NCBI RefSeq assembly: GCF_000346465.2
Contig: NC_034012.1
Coordinates: forward strand, 9,532,294-9,596,293
Direction of reading: 5' to 3'
Source of the DNA: Prunus persica
Lineage: Eukaryota > Streptophyta > Magnoliopsida > Rosales > Rosaceae
DNA: 64,000 nucleotides
Positions 56,818 to 64,000 of the stretch are shown one piece after another. A program made the position numbers and the translations under genes. The notes under the pieces were generated by a model, which had not been told where the DNA came from, made no database searches, and saw nothing but the letters and a program-made list of their open reading frames with translations. Within the stretch, counting starts at the first letter, position 1, and every line of letters begins with the position of its first letter.

Positions 56818-59800
56818 ATGGCTTCTTCTAAAAGAAAATGTGCCCAAAAGAAAGTTTCTGTAACCTGCTCTTCTTCTTCTTCATCTTCTGGTATGCTTCT
56901 TTTCCCCCTTGTTTTTTTTTTTTTTAAAGAAATGTATTTACTTTTTTGGTTTTTGTGGCTCATTTTCTGTTAACTTGAAATGGTTTATTCTCCAATCTTG
57001 CTTTCTTGCATTGTAGTTCACGGTTATGCTATAATACTTCGGTTTTGATTATATTGTGAATCAATGAGCAATTCCTACTATCCAGATTCTAATTATTTGC
57101 TTAGTGAACACAAAGTGATAAATGAGTGATAATACCAAAAATGAAGCTGAAATTAAAAATAATGCAATCTCTAGAGGGTTAATTTAAGACCAATTGAAGA
57201 AAAGGATCAGAGAAAAGCTTGTTAAGCGCCGTAAAACCCCTTAGAGTGGCCGGAATTTGCCCCTCTGCTGGTGCCCACTATGTGCTCGATTAAATGCCTC
57301 AAAGAGGATATGTTCTGGAATTGTGCCTCGCATTTTCAGTGGCTATGGCAGAAATTTACCCTCTTTCCCAAGGACCCTCAGAACGGCTAGAAATGGAAAG
57401 AGCTGTCTCTTAGAGAGAGATGGACAGAGAGAAAGGGAAAACCCAGAAAAAGTTTGTTAAAGACAGTTTGGAACAAGCATTTGTGATGTGGAAGCTGTCT
57501 TAGGAGGAGTAATGTGTTTATAGCACTGCAGGGCTTTGGCATAATATTTGTTCGGTCGGAGTGAGTGACAACTTCGCATACAATGTTTCATTTGAGAGAA
57601 AATGGTACTAAAATGTAATGAAAAGTTATAGGTGCCTGGGAGAAACATAGTTTGGAAATACTATGTATCAATGAAGTTCCTTTTTTATTTTATGGTCCAT
57701 GAACTATAGAGAGAAACTGTGCTGATCTCTTAATCAAGTTTTTTCATTACTCACATCATACCTTTTAGTTGATTTGGCATTGCTGTTATGGAGAATATAT
57801 TGTTTCCCATCTGGCTTGGCTCAGGTGATAACAGGGTTAGTTGATATTGAGGTTGATCTATGAGTCGAGGTCTAACCAATTAAAGATATATATTAGTGTG
57901 CTAATAGTTTGAATTGACCCAAGACCATGAGCCTTCTCTTCACGCATATTGAGGCATTGCCTCTTATAAAATGCTAGTGCGTATTGCAACACATAATGTT
58001 CAACCCTGTCCTAATATTTGAACTTCGCTAGTTTGATGTTTTACTCTCAGTAACTTCTCTTTAAAAATTGTTTTTGTTGTTAAATAAAGCTTGCATTTTA
58101 ATTTTCATATTAAACTCCACTTCCCCGACTCCCAGATCCACTCTTGGTTAAGGCTGCAAGAGGTGAGCCTGTAAGTCGGCCTCCAGCATGGATGATGCGC
58201 CAAGCAGGAAGGTATATGGCCGTTTACAGAAAGCTTGCAGAGAAATATCCATCATTCAGAGAGAGGTCAGAGACAACTGATCTCATTGTGGAAATTTCTT
58301 TGCAGCCTTGGGAAGCTTTCCATCCTGACGGAGTGATTATTTTCTCAGACATACTTACCCCTCTACCTGCATTTGGTGTGCTGTTTGACATAGAAGACAT
58401 TCGGGGTCCTGTTATCCAGTCACCAATTGTTTCTGAAGAGGGTTTGAAGACTTTACATCCAATTGACTTGGATAAACTTCAGTTTGTGGGGGAATCCTTA
58501 AAGATATTGCGGCAGGAGGTACTTATTAGATACTCACATGCTTGAAAAGGAAGAGGAACTGTATTTGTTTGCCAAATTTACATGTCTGGTTATATTATAT
58601 CAATCCCTGTATACTTGCTTCTCTCAGTTATTCTTTCGTTCAGGTTGGCGGGCAAGCTGCTGTTTTGGGTTTTGTAGGGGCACCTTGGACGATTGCTACA
58701 TACATAGTAGAAGGGGGTTCAACTTCCACGTATACAACAATAAAGAGCATGTGCCATACAGCACCACATGTATTGAGGGCTCTTCTTTCGCATTTGACAC
58801 AGGCAATATCTGACTATATTGTTTTCCAAGTAGAAGCAGGGGCTCATTGTATACAAATATTTGATTCATGGGGTGGGCAACTACCACCAAGCATGTGGGA
58901 TAGCTGGTCGAAGCCATATATTCAAGAGGTGAGTGGGAAGACACATATATATTTCTCTAAATGGAATTCATTTCACGTAGGTGCATATGGAAATAAATAC
59001 ACTAGATAACTGCCTACACAGGTTCATGGTGTGTGTCTGTTTGAGGAATTTATTATGCTAATCTGGGCAAAGTAGCTTTTTCCTTCTGTAGACTCTGTGT
59101 CATGGTTTTCTGACTTTGCTCTGTTTCCATCTTATTGTTTGAAAGTTTGCTTCATCTCATTGTTTGAAAGTTTGCTTCATCTCATTGTTTATTGATCTGT
59201 AATAAATTCAGCATATAATTTATCTTTATATGCCTTTTTATACCTTACACTTGCTTGGACCTTATAAAGTTGCAAGAGTGGTTGTTATGCCATTACATTC
59301 TGTTATTTTTTCCTCTTTTTTTCTTTATGGGTAGGAGTCTCTTCCTTTTCCTTCTGTTCACAAGGTAGTGTTCTTAAATTGCAGATCGTGAGTTCAGTTA
59401 GGAAAAGATGCCCTAAAACACCACTTGTTCTGTACATTAATGGGAATGGCGGCCTTCTTGAGCGTATGAAAGGAACTGGAGTAGATGTGATTGGGCTTGA
59501 CTGGACGGTGGACATGGCAGATGGTAGAAAACGATTGGGTAGTGAGATCAGTGTACAGGGAAATGTGGACCCTGCTTACCTATTTTCTCCTCTTCCATCC
59601 CTGACTGAAGAAATTCTAAGGTTTGTTATGGGAACATCTCTGAACTTCCTTGCAACTAATTTAATTCAAAACTTGGCCTGCAATATGAACTTCCATTTGT
59701 GTGGACCATTGGCTTATTCAGTTGTTGGAAATTGCCTAAGTTTAAATTGGATTAGACTTCTGTGACTTCTCACCCTATAACTAAAAGTTGGACGGTATTA

Positions 59801-60344
59801 CGCCTGGACAATTGGCTATCCAGATTCCAGAGAGAAGAGGGGGTGCTTGGGCAGGGAGTCCATAACCCATTTTATAGTTCAAAATTTTCACTTTGAATTC
59901 TACACGTGAATGTTATTAGCTTGGCCCCATCTAAAAGATAAAAAGAAAAAGAAATCCTAGCATAGTACTTGACGATTGGTTAGAATTTAGTCCTTGCCCC
60001 AAACATTTACTGCTAAACAATTTCATTAATTGAATTTTTTTCTCAAACGAGTGTCAACTTCTACTTTATTCTATATGGATTGACAATGGGTTGTGTGGTT
60101 TTCTATTTTCTGTGTTTAGTTTTCAATTGTCAATTGTTTATATTTCTGAAACTAACAGAATATATTCAGGGTGGTGAGGTCTGCAGGGCCAAGGGGACAC
60201 ATTCTCAATCTAGGGCATGGTGTTCTTGTACGGACACCTGAAGAATCCGTTAGACATTTCTTTGAAGTTGCAAGAAGCTTGAATTATGATACATTTCTAC
60301 AAACACAAACACCGACCGAAGGAATTGGTAGTTTAGTGATATAA
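56818..60344 (+). CDS. HEME1: Uroporphyrinogen decarboxylase, plastid (HEME1-like), five exons, ~383 aa
   Basis: Exons: 56818-56890, 58136-58518, 58644-58928, 59385-59620, 60170-60344. The enzyme converts uroporphyrinogen III to coproporphyrinogen III in chlorophyll and heme synthesis in plastids. Key motifs are [13 protein letters not shown] (substrate-binding Arg residues), [15 protein letters not shown] (catalytic Asp), [45 protein letters not shown] and ILNLGHGV (His). The sequence is closer to Arabidopsis HEME1 than HEME2. The N-terminal part is Ser-rich and basic, as a transit peptide should be, but short: only 23 residues precede [10 protein letters not shown]. The frame stays open upstream to about 56719, with an AG acceptor-like TTATTTGCAG at 56724-56733. 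An extra 5' exon is therefore possible. An Arg replaces the usual Gly after LGHGVLV. Confidence 0.92.
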
Positions 60345-60779
60345 TTTAATGTGAGACAATTCAGCAATTTTGCTTGACAAGTTGGCTTTTGGTTGAGAGT
60401 TCACTTCCAATTATGGAAGCATCGTGCTCAATTGCTCTTCACCTCATGTAGTTGAGGGTTCAAAAGAGCTCTAAGGTTCCCAACATGCTTGAGGGTGAGC
60501 TTACTTCTCATATTCAATTATTTTTGTAATAATGATAGCTGGGATGAATAAATGAACCTGTTCTTGTTGTACAGCTATCCTTTGTGACTGCCTTTTATGA
60601 TAGCTAGAGGCCTAGAGGGCTCTCACTTATATTGTTGTTTGGGGTATTGCAGAGTCATGTGTTTCTAATCAAAACTTATGCTTATCAATTCCAATTATAA
60701 CGTTTCTAAGCTAAGTTGCATGCTTAATCAATTCTCTAGATTTGCATCTATGAAGTATATGAACACCTAATTCTTCTGC
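60345..60779. other. 3' flank of the UROD gene
   Basis: Probable 3' UTR and spacer. No further gene seen. Confidence 0.4.
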
Positions 60780-60975
60780 AACATCTTTCATCTTATAAAA
60801 GTTACTAGATTTTTAATGTTCTCATTGTAAGAATGCGAGTGCTCACAATGGTTAAGGCTACTGTAATACAATCATCAGTCAACAAAAAGTTAATCAGTTG
60901 TTTTTCTTTAATCATCGTCCATTCGTTCTCGCAAATTCTTCGATCTTAACATGGTGTCAGAGCCAAGAATGGGTT
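60780..60975 (+). mobile_element. Possible copia-type LTR end with primer site
   Basis: TAACATGGTGTCAGAGCC (60947-60964) is the classical junction of a copia LTR end with an initiator-Met tRNA primer site (usual TGGTATCAGAGCC, one mismatch). The preceding ~170 bp could be a piece of LTR. No coding sequence or second LTR follows, so it is a relic at best. Confidence 0.4.
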
Positions 60976-63900
60976 ATGTTGATTCTCGATGAAAACTTCA
61001 CATTTCGCTTGATGCTGAAGAAGTATTTCTCTGTAGTTCTTCAACAGGTTTTCTCGATGAATTATGTTATGTTTTCAGTTAAAGGGTAATTGAGTTATTT
61101 TAACTTTCTTGTCGTTTTTAGGTATATTATAATACCAAGTATATAAATTATGAAATATTATGTTTATAAATGTAATCATTTGTGTTAGCTTTTTAATGTC
61201 TCAGGTGAGCTAGCTAGCTAGCTAGTCCATCTCATGAATTTTATACAATCTCGGATTTATAACACCATGTCGACATACCACAATTCTCCTTCTGGAAGCA
61301 ATAAAATACTAACCTTCGCTCAGGCGTTTATTGGCCTATAAAATCCTTAAATCACTTGTATTAATTAGTTATGTTTCCACTTGGGGGGCGCTGATTATCT
61401 TAATCTTCTATGGGGATGATTAATTAATGGGATCGGATTTCACATTATTGGATTGAATTTTGAAGTTAACATTGAGATCACCATGCCAATAATGTTGTAC
61501 GAACATATTTTTAATTTTATAAAAAATATATATAAAAAAAACAATAGATGTTGTCGGTCTTGTGGCCCAACTTCATCCCAATTGGATGGCCTTCCTTTAG
61601 TGGGAGGCTGCGATCTGCAAAGATTTTCCACTCACTGTGTGATCACTTTCGTTACGTGGGGGTATGATATGAGATGACAATCTCTGGCCTCAGCCTGCTG
61701 CCTATAAGGCTATATAATGCCTACGTACACACTAGGTGACTTTGTAATGGGAAACCACAAGCATCCATGCATGCAAATACACTCTCACGTACAACTTGGT
61801 TATGCTCCAAATGGTTTTTTAAAATATATGTTTTCTAGCTAAATACCGTAATTGAGTTTTTATACGTATTTACACATGTACAAATCTTCAATAATTCTGT
61901 GGTTTTGATATATTATGTTGTTAGCAGTTACGGAGCCAAAATTTCACATTAGATGGGCTCCTTCATAAAATTTGTCTTCTCTTCATAATTATCATGAATT
62001 TTATATTTTAAATTAGTTAAATACTAATTTCACCATCTACACTATTAAAAACTTAAAATTTAATAATTTATATTCCAATAGAGAAAAGAAATAGAAACAT
62101 AAAGAGTTCATAAAGCGTAATATTAAGGTATCCAACTCATACATTGAAAAATGAGGAAAAAAAATCACAAAGCTTTTTATAAAAAATAAAAAAATAAAAA
62201 AAAAAAAAGAAGAAGAAGAAGAGAAAGAAAGGTTAAAACTTTAGGAGTTCTTAGTGCAAATGTTATAAATTAACTTAAAAAATTTAAGGGAGATGAGTAG
62301 AAGAGAGATCAAGAAATGTTATGGTTAATTTATAGACCAAAAGAATATAATATATTATTTTATTTTAGAGTAAATATCCTAAAATTAACCTAATATATTA
62401 TAATATTATATATCATATATAATATACAAATAAAAAAGATAAAAATGGGGTTGAGGCCTGAAATCACACTAGTCCCATGCTAACTCCACCCTAATTATTA
62501 GATTGTTAATCTGAACTATTGATGATAAGCTGAGTTTTTATTTTAATTCCAAATACAAGGGTGTAGAAGATAATGATTTTTTCGTGGTGCTAAGATGGGT
62601 TAAGATTGAATTTTGCTCCAAATGGTGTATTAAACTAGAAATAGATAAGGGAGTGGTTTCCCCACTACTATTTACGTTTGGTGATCCATATGTTAAATAG
62701 TTTCCATAGCTAAAGCTGAACTAGATGCTAGATACTTATCAACTTCTATCACTACCAATCCAAAGAAAATATATATGTACGTGTACACATGCATAAATAT
62801 TCTCTTGTCATATAGTTCGACATGTTATTTTAATTCGAAAACCTACCTAATAGTAATTCAAATTTTTTTTTTTTTTTTTTCACAAACGATAATTGACGCA
62901 CGAAAGATTTGAATTTCGAAACTCAAGGTAATAATAGTGAGGCCCACAAAATATATACATACATTTCCATTGGTGCAGGCAAGTTGCGGTGCCCATGATT
63001 TTGTAGGGCCCATATGAATCTACTAAATCGGTTTTGAGAAAATTGATTTATACTTTTAATGCAGCATCTTTACTAAAACTGATTGAGCAGGGCCAGGGAA
63101 TGCTGTAGATATCTAGATAATTCTTGTGCAATTAATTTTACCCATTTGGTATGCTATTTCGATGATATTGATGCCAGCAGCAACTTACTTCAGGGTCACG
63201 ATCCTACTTTTTACTTTTCAGCATCTTCAAGACTTCGACCGTATTTGTGATGTACAAGTGTCATGGATCTAGATCCTTCACTGATTCTATAGAGAGGGAC
63301 GGATACATGCGTTTATGCATGAATGCTTGCAGTTATGTATGCACATCCTTTAACAACAAATCTTAACACATCAAGTTATTTGTTAGAAAGAAAAAAAAAA
63401 AAAAAAAACTAAGGATCATATTGTAGCCTTAGATGTGAATATACCACTGTAAGAAAACAACGTTGTAGTCGTTGTCATCTATGTAGTACAGAATGACGAT
63501 AAAGACAATAACAGCGCTTAATACCACATGTATGAGCACGAATAATTGTAGTTGTTCAGTACTAATTGTACTGTTAGCTATCTCATCATGTGCCACTAAT
63601 GTCAATGACTATAAACTAATTAAAAATGCATAAATAAAATTCATTAAAAAAATGAAAAGAAACCAAAGAGAGAAGAGATAAAAAAAATTATGTATTTTCA
63701 ATTTCCCGTAATTTTCTTTTTTTCCCCTCCCTCGAACTTTATAAGTGTCTGGATATATTTGTTAATCTTGACAGTCTTTGAGTTTTTCCATGACTTCTAA
63801 AATCTTCATGTGAAAACTAATCTAATATTTATCTATCGAATTAGTATATTTTTCTCATTTCATGTCGTGATAAAAATGAAAGTTTAGTGCTTAACTTGAT

Positions 63901-64000
63901 AAGAATAAGACCAACTTTTTGTTAATTCCCCATTATTATGTGGATATATTCCAATAGGTGACGAGTTCTTCTGCCTATCTCCGGTGGATTCCATAGAATA
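60976..64000. other. AT-rich intergenic region, no gene seen
   Basis: About 3 kb without a supported gene. It holds an AGCT run (61208-61225), an A-rich and GAA microsatellite stretch (about 62180-62222) and long T and A homopolymers (near 62863 and 63391). The block from about 61925 (GTTACGGAGCC) to 62500 (CTAACTCCACC) has the feel of an old transposon, but no matching termini could be established. Confidence 0.4.

Noticed and set aside
57150..57480. Possible captured coding fragment in UROD intron 1
   Set aside because: A 67-codon frame is present but resembles no family I know, and no transposon ends were found around it.
61925..62500. Transposon between GTTACGGAGCC and CTAACTCCACC
   Set aside because: The ends do not form convincing inverted repeats and no target duplication was found.

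Overview
This is plant nuclear DNA: AT-rich intergenic stretches, genes with GT-AG introns, plant-only gene families (tubby-like F-box, DOG1-like, plastid uroporphyrinogen decarboxylase) and LTR retrotransposons. The intact reading frame at 41541-43361 looks, from memory, nearly identical to almond PNGase A, so the source is very probably a Prunus species (almond, peach or a close relative).

Layout. 1-4905: gene-poor, with a ~590 bp direct duplication, a 108 bp foldback and a decayed LRR receptor-like protein gene on the minus strand. 4911-14988: a complete, apparently very young Athila-type Ty3/gypsy element with 1240 bp LTRs that look identical by eye, a CGAGC target duplication, a tRNA-Asp-type primer site and one intact 1782-codon gag-pol frame. 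15859-16741: DOG1-like gene. 17604-18907: two Tourist-like MITEs. 19669-22781: tubby-like F-box gene. 23873-27378 (minus): an acidic protein of unknown function with a duplicated Cys/His module and a tandemly repeated exon. 28157-33092 (minus): ZDP-type DNA 3'-phosphatase. 33529-35367 (minus): EMB3120-like plastid protein, head-to-head with 35596-39375, a RAB3GAP2-N protein. 39538-40610: MITE. 40920-41207: small Helitron. 41541-43361: PNGase A. 43255-56066: a tandem segmental duplication carrying two almost identical GH28 genes, two GH28 pseudogenes, a solo LTR (in the first unit only) and a Pack-MULE-like element. 56818-60344: uroporphyrinogen decarboxylase. 60345-64000: intergenic, no gene seen.

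The order DOG1-like, ZDP, EMB3120, RAB3GAP2-N, PNGase A, UROD recalls, from memory, the Arabidopsis run At3g14880 to At3g14930. The window is therefore a conserved block of housekeeping genes interrupted by lineage-specific insertions. The genes do not form one pathway; they share chromosomal position only.

The most unusual items are the duplicated GH28 proteins that have lost most catalytic residues while keeping open frames, the exon-repeat gene, the solo LTR that dates itself to after a segmental duplication, and paired hairpin-plus-polypurine motifs in the retrotransposon. All splice models were read by eye from sequence and homology remembered from protein families; no alignment or expression data were available.
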